Below are positions 1 to 19,700 of a stretch of 64,000 nucleotides of DNA, piece by piece. Position numbers and translations under genes: made by a program. Source of the stretch: JAFAYN01 sp963733105 (lineage in GTDB: Bacteria > Gemmatimonadota > Gemmatimonadetes > Longimicrobiales > Longimicrobiaceae); the NCBI GenBank assembly GCA_963733105.1, contig CAVTCB010000012.1, forward strand, positions 248,001 through 312,000, read 5' to 3'. The stretch's first letter is position 1, and the number at the start of each line of letters is the position of its first letter. The notes under the pieces were generated by a model that worked only from the letters and a program-made list of their open reading frames with translations, was not told the DNA's origin and searched no databases.

Positions 1-3000
1 CGCGTCGAGGCGCGCGAGCGGGAAGTCGGACGGGGTGCACCCGCCCGCCCCAGGCTCGCGGCAGTGGGCGATCAGCTCCCGCAGCGCGTCCAGGTAGCGC
101 TCCGCCAGCCGCTCCACGGTGGCGCGGTCGTGCACGTCCGTCCCGTAGTGCCAGCGCACCTCCAGCCGCCCGCCCGCCACGCGCCCCACCACGTCCAGAA
201 GGTAGCGGCGCGGCGCGGCGGGGTGGCGGGTGGGCCCCGCGCCCTCCGGCGCCGCTCCAAACGGCGAGTCGAGCCGGCCGTGGTAGTTGAAGCTCACCTC
301 GGGCCGCGCCTCCAGGCGCGCCGCGGTCTCCGCGTCCCCGGACAGGTAGCGGAGCACGCCGTAGCCGATCCCCTTCCCCGGGAGGGCGCGGAGCCGCTCC
401 TTGACCGCGCGGATCGCCTCCCCCGGGCCCTTGTCGGGATCGACCTCCAGCCGGACCGGGAAGATGGCGGTGAACCACCCCACGGTGCGCGACAGGTCCA
501 CCTCCGGGAAGACCGGCTCGCGCCCGTGCCCCTCCAGCTCCACCAGGAGCGCGCGCTCCCCCGTCCAGGCGGCGAAGGCGCGGGCGAGCGCGGCGAGCAG
601 CACGTCGTTGACCTGCGTGCGGTAGACGGAGGGCACCTCCCGGAGCAGGGCGCGCGTCTCCTCCTCGGTCAGCGAGGCCGCGACGACGCGGGAGCGCCCC
701 TCCGTGTTGGCGCCGTCGCGGTCGCGCGGGAGCGGGGCGGCGGGCTCGGCGGCGACGCCCGCCCAGAAGTCCGCCTCCGCGCGCAGCGCCGGGGAGGCGG
801 CGTGGCCGCGCAGGCGCTCCGCCCACTCGCGGTACGGGGTGGTCTTCGGGGGGAGGTGGACGGGCTCGCCCGCGCGGAGCTGCCGGAGGGCCGTCGCCAG
901 GTCCTCCAGCAGGACGCGCCACGACACCCCGTCCACCACCAGGTGGTGCGCGGCGAAGAGGAGGCGCCGGCGCCCGCCGCCCAGGTCGAAGCACGCCACC
1001 CGGAAGAGGGGCCCCGCGGCGAGGTCCAGGCTGGCCTGCGCGTAGCCGGCGATCTCCTCCAGCCGCGCCGCGCGCTCCGCCTCCGCCACGGCGGACAGGT
1101 CCACCCACGCCACCGGGGGCGGCCCCCCCGCGGGCGCGCCCGTCTGCCGCCACTCACCGCCGTCGGCGCGGACGAAGCGCAGCCGCAGCGCGTCGTGGTG
1201 GCGCTGGAGCGCGTCCACGGCCTCCGCCAGCGCGGCGAGGTCCAGCGGCTCGCGCACGTCGAGGAGGTGCGCCTGGTTCCAGTGGTGCAGGCCGGGGAGC
1301 TCCTGCTCGAAGAGCCAGCGCTGCACCGGGGTCGGCGGCACCTCGCCGGTCACCTCGCCCTGCTCGGCGGCCGCGCCCTCCCCCGTCTCGGCCGCGGCGG
1401 CCAGCCCGGCGACGGTCTGGTGCTGGAACACCTGCTCGGGGGTGATCCGCATCCCCGCCCGCGCCGCCCGCGCGACCACCTGAATCCCCAGGATGGAGTC
1501 GCCGCCCATCTCGAAGAAGTTGTCGTGCACGCCGACTTCGGGGACGCGCAGCAGCTCCGCCCAGATGCGCGCGAGAAGCTCCTCCCGCTCCGTCCGCGGG
1601 AGCACCCGCTCGCTCGCCGCGGCCGCGGCGAGGCCGGGCGCGGGGAGCGCGCGGCGGTCGAGCTTCCCGGCCGGGGAGAGCGGGAGCGCCGGGAGGACCA
1701 CGAACGCCGACGGCACCATGTACTCCGGCACCCACCCGGCGAGGTGCGCCCGCAGCTCCGCCGCGTCGGGCTCCGCGCCCTCCGCCGGCACCACGTAGGC
1801 CACCAGCCGCTTCCCCGCCCCGTCCTCCCGCGCCACCGCGACCGCCTCCGCCACGGACGGGTGCCGCAGCAGCGCCGCCTCGATCTCGCCCAGCTCGATG
1901 CGGAAGCCGCGCACCTTGACCTGCTCGTCCAGCCGCCCCAGGTACTCCACCTCCCCCGTGGCCAGCCACCGGGCGCGGTCCCCGGTCCGGTACAGCCGCT
2001 CCCCCCCCGCGGACGAGAACGGGTCGGGGACGAACTTCTCCGCCGTCAGCTCCGGCCGTCCCAGGTACCCCCGCCCCACCTGCACCCCGCCGATGTGCAG
2101 CTCCCCGGGCACGCCCACCGGCGCGGTCTGGATCTGCGCGTCGAGGACGTGGATGCGCGTGTTCGGCACGGGCCGGCCGATGGGCACCACGCTCTCGCCG
2201 GCAACGCAGGCGTGGTACGTCACCTCGATGGCCGCCTCCGTGGGACCGTACAGGTTGTGCAGCTCCGCCCCGGGGAGCCGCTCCCGGAACCGAGCCACGG
2301 TCTCCGGCGAGAGCGCCTCGCCGCTGCACATCACCCGGCGCACGCTCCCGCACCGCTCCGTCTCTCCCGCCTCCAGGAAGGCCTGGAGCATGGAGGGGAC
2401 GAAGTGCAGGTGGGTGATCCCCTCCCGCTCGATGGTCTCGGACAGGTACCGCGGGTCGCGGTGCCCCTCCGGGCGCGCCATGACCAGCCGCGCGCCCACC
2501 GTCAGCGGCCAGAAGAGCTCCCACACGGAGACGTCGAAGGAGAACGGCGTCTTCTGCAGCACCGCGTCGTCCGCCGTCAGCTCGTACCGCCGCATCCAGC
2601 GCAGCCGGTTGACGACGCCGCGGTGCGCGTTCATCGCGCCCTTGGGGCGGCCGGTGGAGCCGGAGGTGTAGATGACGTAGGCCAGGTTGTCGGGGGAGAG
2701 GCCCCCACCCGGCTCGCCTCGGGCTCGCCACCCTCCCCCGTTCCGGGGGAGGGGCATGTCCATACTTCGATCCTCGCCTTCCACGGCGTCGTGCCCGAGG
2801 GCCACCGGCCCCGCCTTCGCGGACTGAACCACAGACTCGCTGGAAGATGCCCCTCCCCCACCTGTGGGGGAGGGTGGCGGCTCTAAGGCCGCCGGGTGGG
2901 GGCCCGCGGAAGCGTCCACCACCACCACTTCCCCCCCGTACCCCTCCACCCGCCCCGCCAGCCGCGCCTGCGTCAGGAGCACCGGCACCGCCGAGTCCGC

Positions 3001-6000
3001 CAGCATGTACGCCAGCCGCTCCGCCGGGTACCCCGGGTCCAGCGGCACGTAGGCGCCGCCGGACTTCAGCGTCCCCAGGAGCGCCACCACCAGCTCCGCG
3101 CTCCGCTCCATGCACACGCCCACCCGCGTCTCGGGACCGACGCCGAGCCCACGCAGCCGGGCGGCGAGCGCGTCCGCGCGCCGGTCCAGCTCCCGGTAGG
3201 TGAGCGTCTCGCCCTCGAAGACCACGGCGACGGCGTCCGGCGTCCGCGCCGCCTGCGCCTCCACCAGGCCGTGCAGCGTCGCCGGCTCCGGCGGGTACGC
3301 GACGGCGGTGTCGTTCCACGACGCCAGCAGCGCGCGCTCCGCGTCGTCCAGCAGGGGGAGCGCGGAGATGGGCGTCTCCGGTGAGGAGAGCGCCCCCCCC
3401 AGCAGCGTCTCGTAGCGGCGGACCAGCCGGTCCACGGTCGCGCCGTCGAACAGGTCCGTGTCGTACTCCCAGATCACCTCCACGTCGTCCGGGGACGCGC
3501 CGGGGCGCTGCTCCGCCCGGGGCATCACGATCACCTGGAGGTCGAACTTGGTCGAGCCGTTCGCCAGCGCCTCCGTGACCTCCACGCGCGCGGGACCGAG
3601 CGTCGGCTCGGGATAGGGAGAGTCGTGGAAGCTGAAGGCCACCTGGTAGATCGGCAGGTAGCTGAGCGCGCGCTCCGGCTTCACCGCCTCCACCACCTGG
3701 CTGAAGGGCACCTCCTGGTGCGTGAACCCCTCCCGCGCGACGGTCCGCACCCGCTCCACCACCTCCGCGAAGCTCGGCTCCCCCGACAGGTCCGTGCGCA
3801 GCGCGACGATGTTGACGATCATCCCGATCAGCCCCTCCGCCTCCTTCCGCCCCCGCGCCGCCACCGCGCCGCCCACGCACAGGTCCGTAGCCCCCGTGTG
3901 GCGGTGGAGCAATGCCTCGAAGGCGGCGAGGAGGACGGTGTAGAGCGTCGCCCCGCGCTCGCGGCAGAAGGCGCGCGCCGCGGCGGCCAGGCGCGGGGGG
4001 ATGCGCCCGCGCTTCGCGTTGCCGCGGAAGCGCAGCGCGGGCGGGCGGGAGCGGTCGGTCGGGAATTCCAGGAGCGGCGGCGCGCCGGCCAGCTTTGCCG
4101 CCCAGAACGCCAGGTGCGCGCGCGCCTCCGGGGTGTCGATCCATGCCCGCTGCCACGCCGCGTAGTCCGCGAACTGCACCGCGAGCGGGGGGAGCGGCGA
4201 AGGCTCGCCGCGGAGGAAGGCCTCGTAGACCGCCTTCAGCTCGCGCAGGAAGACGCCGAACGACCAGCCGTCGTGCACGAAGTGGTGCTCCACGCACACC
4301 AGCACGTGCTCGGCGGGGGCGAGGCGGAGCAGCGTCCAGCGGACCAGCGGGAGCCGGTCCAGGTGGAACGGCCGCGCCAGCTCCTCCGCCAGGAACGCCT
4401 CGACCCCCGCCTCGTCGACGTCCACGGGCGGGAGGCGGACCGCGTACGGCGGGTGGACGAGCTGGACGGGGCGGCCGTCCACGGTGGGGAAGGTGGTGCG
4501 GAAGATCTCGTGGCGGCGGACGATCTCCTCCAGCGCGCGCTCCAGCGCCGCGGCCTCCAGCGGCCCCCTGATGCGAAGCGTCGCCTGGAAGTTGTACGAG
4601 CGCATCCCGGGGGCGAGCTGCTGGAGGAACCAGATCGCCTCCTGCGCGAAGGTGAGCGGGAGGTCCCGGTCGCGCGGGACCGGCGCCAGCGGCGGACCGG
4701 CCCCGGCGCCCTCCGCGGCCAGCGCCTCGACGGTCGCCGCGAGCCGCGCGACCGTGGGCGCCTCGAAGAGCGCGGCCAGCGGCAGCTCCACCCCGAGCGC
4801 CTCCCGCACGCGCGCCACCACCTGCGTCGCGCGCAGCGAGTGCCCGCCGAAGTCGAAGAAGTCGTCGTGGACGCCGACCCGGTCCACCTCCAGCACCTCG
4901 CGCCAGATCGCCGCCAGCGCCTCCTCGGTGGAGGTCCGCGGCGCCTCCGACCCCGACTCCGCCGCGGCGGGCTCCGGGAGCGCGGCCCGGTCGATCTTCC
5001 CGTTGGGGCTCAGCGGGAAGGCGTCCAGCGTCGTCCACGCGGTCGGGACCATGTAGTCGGGGAGCCGCTCCCGCAGCCAGGCGCGCAGCTCCGCCACGGA
5101 CCGCTCCGTCCCCACGACATAGGCGGCGAGGTAGGACACGCCCGCGCCGTCCTCGCGCCCCACCACCAGCGCCTCGCGCACTCCCGGGTGCCGCTCCAGC
5201 ACGGCCTCCACCTCGCCGGGCTCCACGCGGAAGCCGCGCACCTTGACCTGGTGGTCCGTCCGCCCCAGGTACTCCAGCTCTCCGTCGGGCCGCAGCCGCG
5301 CCAGGTCGCCCACCCGGTACATCCGCGCGCCCGGCTCCGCCGCGAACGGGCTGGGCAGGTACTTCTCCGCCGTCAGCTCCGGGCGCCCCAGGTAGCCACG
5401 CGCCAGCCCCGCGCCCTCCAGGTACACCTCCCCCGCCTCCCCCGCCGCGACCGGGCGCAGCTCCGCGTCCAGCAGGTGCGCGCGCGTCCCCCGCACGGGG
5501 CGGCCGATGGCGGGGATCTCCTCCCCCTCCGGCACCACGGAGAAGGTGGAGTAGGTGGTGTCCTCGGACGGGCCGTACAGGTTCACCACGCGCCGGACGC
5601 CCGCCCGGTGCAGCCCGCGCACCAACGAGCCCTTCAGCGGCTCGCCGCCCAGGTTCAGCGTGTGGACCGAGGCAGGGATGGAGCCGGCGCGCAGCAGCTC
5701 CGCCGCCGCGGAGGGGACGGTGTTGACCAGCGTCACCCGCTCGCGCGCCGGGAGCCGCGGCAGCTCCAGCGCGTTCTCGGCCACCACCACGCACGACCCC
5801 ACGGCGAGCGTGTGGAACAGCTCGAACACCGACATGTCGAACGAGAGCGAGGTGGAGGCGAGCACGCACTCGCACCGCTCCGGCGGGTACTCCTCCGCGC
5901 ACCAGTCCAGCAGCGCCGCCGCGTTGCGGTGCTCGATCACCACCGCCTTGGGCCGCCCCGTCGACCCCGACGTGTAGATCAGGTACGCCGCGTTCTCCGG

Positions 6001-6426
6001 ACGCACGCCGCTCGCCGGGTTCGTCTCGTCGTCCGCTTCCGCGCTCCCGTCGCAGAGCCCGACCACCGTCGCGCCGTGGTCCGGGAGCAGCCGCTCCAGC
6101 CCGGGCTCCGCCACCAGCAGCGGGATCCGCGCATCCTCCAGGATCGTCCCCAGGCGCTCGTGGGGATACTTCGGGTCCAGCGGCACGTACGCGGCCCCGG
6201 ACTTCAGCACCCCCAGCACGTCGACGACCATCTCCGCCGTCCGCCCGACGAGCACGCCCACGCGCGTCTCCGGGCCGGCGCCGAGGGCGCGCAGCCGGTG
6301 CGCCAGGCGGTTCGCGCGCCGGTTCAGCTCCGCGTAGGTGAGCGACACCTCGCCGTGCACCACGGCCACCGCGTCCGGGGTGCGCGAGGCCTGCGCCTCG
6401 AAGCGCTCGTGGATCGTCCCTTCCAC
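1..6426 (-). CDS. NRPS-6: A-T-C-A-T-E peptide synthetase, 3' end outside window
   Basis: Last synthetase of the row and open to the left edge (at least 2142 codons). It starts with GTG at 6426, 4 nt after the NRPS-5 stop, with AAAGGC upstream, which suggests coupled translation. Domains in order: A1 (P-loop SGSTGRPK near residue 155), T1 (GGHSLRATQ near 528), C (HHFVHDGWS near 713), A2 (SGSTG near 1253), T2 (GGDSILGIQ near 1640), E (HHLVVDGVSW near 1827), ending at the window edge in the E-domain tail motif TPSDFPLA. Hand-read pocket codes: A1 DMFNNGLTYK (close to Ala/Gly-type codes, uncertain); A2 DVWHMSLIEK (Ser type), epimerised to D-Ser. A2 carries a palindromic insert at 2701-2903 that stays in frame. 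The protein begins directly with an A domain, so its first module has no C domain. Frame continuity was checked at five motifs. Confidence 0.93.
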   Translation of the reverse strand, partial: MEGTIHERFEAQASRTPDAVAVVHGEVSLTYAELNRRANRLAHRLRALGAGPETRVGVLVGRTAEMVVDVLGVLKSGAAYVPLDPKYPHERLGTILEDARIPLLVAEPGLERLLPDHGATVVGLCDGSAEADDETNPASGVRPENAAYLIYTSGSTGRPKAVVIEHRNAAALLDWCAEEYPPERCECVLASTSLSFDMSVFELFHTLAVGSCVVVAENALELPRLPARERVTLVNTVPSAAAELLRAGSIPASVHTLNLGGEPLKGSLVRGLHRAGVRRVVNLYGPSEDTTYSTFSVVPEGEEIPAIGRPVRGTRAHLLDAELRPVAAGEAGEVYLEGAGLARGYLGRPELTAEKYLPSPFAAEPGARMYRVGDLARLRPDGELEYLGRTDHQVKVRGFRVEPGEVEAVLERHPGVREALVVGREDGAGVSYLAAYVVGTERSVAELRAWLRERLPDYMVPTAWTTLDAFPLSPNGKIDRAALPEPAAAESGSEAPRTSTEEALAAIWREVLEVDRVGVHDDFFDFGGHSLRATQVVARVREALGVELPLAALFEAPTVARLAATVEALAAEGAGAGPPLAPVPRDRDLPLTFAQEAIWFLQQLAPGMRSYNFQATLRIRGPLEAAALERALEEIVRRHEIFRTTFPTVDGRPVQLVHPPYAVRLPPVDVDEAGVEAFLAEELARPFHLDRLPLVRWTLLRLAPAEHVLVCVEHHFVHDGWSFGVFLRELKAVYEAFLRGEPSPLPPLAVQFADYAAWQRAWIDTPEARAHLAFWAAKLAGAPPLLEFPTDRSRPPALRFRGNAKRGRIPPRLAAAARAFCRERGATLYTVLLAAFEALLHRHTGATDLCVGGAVAARGRKEAEGLIGMIVNIVALRTDLSGEPSFAEVVERVRTVAREGFTHQEVPFSQVVEAVKPERALSYLPIYQVAFSFHDSPYPEPTLGPARVEVTEALANGSTKFDLQVIVMPRAEQRPGASPDDVEVIWEYDTDLFDGATVDRLVRRYETLLGGALSSPETPISALPLLDDAERALLASWNDTAVAYPPEPATLHGLVEAQAARTPDAVAVVFEGETLTYRELDRRADALAARLRGLGVGPETRVGVCMERSAELVVALLGTLKSGGAYVPLDPGYPAERLAYMLADSAVPVLLTQARLAGRVEGYGGEVVVVDASAGPHPAALEPPPSPTGGGGASSSESVVQSAKAGPVALGHDAVEGEDRSMDMPLPRNGGGWRARGEPGGGLSPDNLAYVIYTSGSTGRPKGAMNAHRGVVNRLRWMRRYELTADDAVLQKTPFSFDVSVWELFWPLTVGARLVMARPEGHRDPRYLSETIEREGITHLHFVPSMLQAFLEAGETERCGSVRRVMCSGEALSPETVARFRERLPGAELHNLYGPTEAAIEVTYHACVAGESVVPIGRPVPNTRIHVLDAQIQTAPVGVPGELHIGGVQVGRGYLGRPELTAEKFVPDPFSSAGGERLYRTGDRARWLATGEVEYLGRLDEQVKVRGFRIELGEIEAALLRHPSVAEAVAVAREDGAGKRLVAYVVPAEGAEPDAAELRAHLAGWVPEYMVPSAFVVLPALPLSPAGKLDRRALPAPGLAAAAASERVLPRTEREELLARIWAELLRVPEVGVHDNFFEMGGDSILGIQVVARAARAGMRITPEQVFQHQTVAGLAAAAETGEGAAAEQGEVTGEVPPTPVQRWLFEQELPGLHHWNQAHLLDVREPLDLAALAEAVDALQRHHDALRLRFVRADGGEWRQTGAPAGGPPPVAWVDLSAVAEAERAARLEEIAGYAQASLDLAAGPLFRVACFDLGGGRRRLLFAAHHLVVDGVSWRVLLEDLATALRQLRAGEPVHLPPKTTPYREWAERLRGHAASPALRAEADFWAGVAAEPAAPLPRDRDGANTEGRSRVVAASLTEEETRALLREVPSVYRTQVNDVLLAALARAFAAWTGERALLVELEGHGREPVFPEVDLSRTVGWFTAIFPVRLEVDPDKGPGEAIRAVKERLRALPGKGIGYGVLRYLSGDAETAARLEARPEVSFNYHGRLDSPFGAAPEGAGPTRHPAAPRRYLLDVVGRVAGGRLEVRWHYGTDVHDRATVERLAERYLDALRELIAHCREPGAGGCTPSDFPLARLDA
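2701..2903. repeat. Palindromic insert 1 in NRPS-6 A2 domain
   Basis: About 203 bp between A-domain motifs A2 and A3. In gene sense it consists of a delta hairpin element (read as PHPAALEPPPSPTGGGG), a short spacer with a remnant of another element, then an alpha element (read as PLPRNGGGWRARGEPGGG). The reading frame stays open. Hairpin cores are CCCTCCCC with GGGGAGGG. Confidence 0.85.
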
Positions 6427-6430
6427 TCGG

Positions 6431-16683
<10,253 letters not shown>

Positions 16684-16716
16684 CCGCTCAGCACCGGAGC
16701 GTGCGTGGGGACCGCG

Positions 16717-19700
16717 TCACCCGCGGCTCCCGGTGAGCTTCCCCATCAGCCGGTCCAGCTTCTTCTGGTCGAGGCCCGCGACCGGGAAGTCGCTGGGGGT
16801 GTATCCGCCCGCCCCGGCGGAGCGGCAGTGCTCGATCAGCTCGCGCAGCGCGTCGGCGTAGCGCCCGGCGAGGGCGCGGACCGTCTCCTCGCGGTGGGTC
16901 TCCGTTCCGTAGGTCCAGGAGACGCGCAGCTCCCCCCCTCCCACCGCGGCGTTCACCTCCAGGAGGTGGCGCCGGGGGTTGGAGGGCGCGCGCGAGGGGC
17001 CGGCGGGCTCGCGGGTCATGCGGAAGAGCGGCTCCCCGGAAGTCCCGGCGTCCCACTGCCCCAGGTAGTTGAACGCCACCTCCGCGCGCGGCGCGGCGGC
17101 CAGGCGCGCCGCCAGCTCCGCGTCCCCGGCCAGGTAGCGGAGGAGGCCGTAGCCGATCCCCTTCTCCGGGACGGCGCGGAGCTGCTCCTTGACGGAGCGG
17201 ATGGTCTCCCCCGGGTCGGCCGCGGGGTCCGCCTCCAGCTGCACGGGGAAGATGGAGGTGAACCACCCCACCGTGCGCGTCAGGTCCACGCCCTCGAACA
17301 GGTCCTCGCGACCGTGCCCCTCCAGGTCGACGAGGAGCGAGCGCTCCCCCGTCCACCCGGCGAAGGCGCGGGCGAGCGCCGCCAGGAGGACGTCGTTGAT
17401 CTGCGTGCGGTACGCCTGCGGCACCTCCTGGAGGAGCGCCCGCGTGGCCTCCTCCGTGAGCGAGACGGTTACGGTGCGCACCCCGCCCTCGGTGCCGGCG
17501 CCGCCGGGGAGGTCCACGGGGAGCGGCGCGGCGGCCGCCTCCGCCGCCGGCGTCCAGAAGTCGCGCTCCGCCAGCACCTTCTCCGAGCGCGCGTGCTCCG
17601 CCAGCCGCTCCGCCCAGCGCCCGAACGAGGTGGTGCGCGGCGGGAGCGACGGGGCCTCGCCGCGGGCGAGCTGGCGGTAGGCGGTCTCCAGGTCCTCCAG
17701 GAGGACGCGCCAGGAGACGCCGTCCACCGCCAGGTGGTGGACGGCCACCAGGAGGCGCGCAGGCCGTCCCGCGCCGCACTCGAAATGCGCTGCCCGCGCC
17801 ACGGGGCCGCGCGCCAGGTCGAGCGACGCCTGCAGCGCCGCGCCCCGCTCCCGCACCGCCGCGGCGAGCCCCTCGTCGGGAGTCGCGGACAGGTCCACGC
17901 GCTCGAAGGGGACCGGCTCCCCGGCGGCGGCGTAGCGCTGCCTCCACTCCCCGCCCTCGCGGGCGAAGCGGAGCCGGAAGGCGTCGTGGTGCGCCGCCAC
18001 CGTGGCGAAGGCGCGCTCGACGAGGTCCGCGTCCACGGACCCGCCCGCCTCCAGCACCACCGCCTGGTTCCAGTGGTCCGGCGCGGGGAGATCCGCCTCG
18101 AAGAACCAGCGCTGCACCGGCGTCAGCGGGACCTCGCCCGCCGCCGGCCCCTCCTCCTCCGCGCGCGGCGCCGCGTCCGCGCCCCCGGCCGCGGCGGCCA
18201 GCTCGGCGACCGTCTGGTTCTGGAAGAGGAGCTGCGGGGAAAGGCGCAGCCCCGCGCCGGCGGCGCGGGCCACCACCTGGATGGAAAGGATGGAGTCGCC
18301 GCCCAGCTCGAAGAAGTTGTCGTGGACGCCCACCTGCTCCATCCGCAGAACCTCCGCCCAGATCCCCGCCAGCGTCCGCTCCGCCTCGTTGCGCGGGGCC
18401 ACGAAGCCCTCGTCCAGCTCCGGGCGGTCCTGCTGCGGCGCGGGGAGCGCCCGGCGGTCCAGCTTCCCGTTGGGGGTCACGGGGAGCGACTCCAGCGCCA
18501 CGAACGCGGAGGGGACCATGTACTCCGGGAGCCGCTCGCGGACCCAGGCGCGCAGGTCGGCCGCGGGGGGGACATCCGCCCCCTCGCGCGGCACCAGGTA
18601 CGCCACCAGGCGCTTGACGCGGGGCTCGTCCTCGCGCGCGGCGATCACCACGTGCGCCAGCGCCGGGTGCTCCGCCAGCACGGTCTCGATCTCCCCCAGC
18701 TCGATGCGGAAGCCGCGGATCTTGACCTGGTGGTCCAGCCGGCCCAGGAACTCCAGCGTCCCGTCGGCCCAGAAGCGGGCGCGGTCGCCGGTGCGGTAGA
18801 TGCGCGCCCCCCGCCGCCCGCCGAACGGGTCGGGGATGAACTTGACGGCCGTCAGCTCCGGCGCCCCGGCGTACCCCTCCGCCAGCACCTCCCCGCCGAT
18901 GAACAGGTCGCCCGCCACGCCGATGGGGGCGGGGCTCAGCGCCTCGTCCAGGACGTAGTAGGCCGCGTTGCGCATGGGGCGGCCGTAGGGGATGCTCGTC
19001 CAGTCCGGGTCCACCTCGCGCACCCGGTGGAAGTTGGACCACACCGTGGCCTCCGTGGCCCCGCCCAGCGCCACGATCTCGGCGCCGCGGTGGGCGCGGC
19101 GCACCTGGTCCGGGAGGGCCACGGGAATCCAGTCGCCGCTCAGGAAGACCAGCCGGAGAGCGGAGGGGGTGTCCGGGCGGAAGAAGGACACCAGCTGCTG
19201 GAGCGCCGCCGGGGCCGAGTCCCAGAAGGTGAGCGGCTCCTCCGCCAGGGCGCGGACCAGCGCCTCGGGATCGCGCACCTCCTCCGCCGAGGCCACGCGC
19301 ACCGAGCCCCCGGCCGCCAGCAGCCCGAACACGTCGTAGACGGAAAGGTCGAAGGAGAGCGAGGTGACGAAGAGCACCCGGTCGGACGGGCCCATCCCGA
19401 ACTTCTCGTTGACCCAGTCGATCAGGTTCACCACCGGGGCGTGGCGCACCATCACCCCCTTGGGCGTCCCGGTGGAGCCGGAGGTGAAGATCACGTACGC
19501 CAGGTCGTCCGCGGACACGCCGGACTCCGGCGGGACGTCGGGGAGGGCGTCCAGCTCCGCGCGGGTCCACACCGCGACGGTGCTCCCCTCCACCACCCCG
19601 GCGGCCGATTCGCGGTCCAGGCAGACCACGTCGCGCAGCTCGGGGAGGGCCGGGACCAGCCGCTCCACCGCCGCGCGGTGGGCGCTCTGCGTCAGCACCA

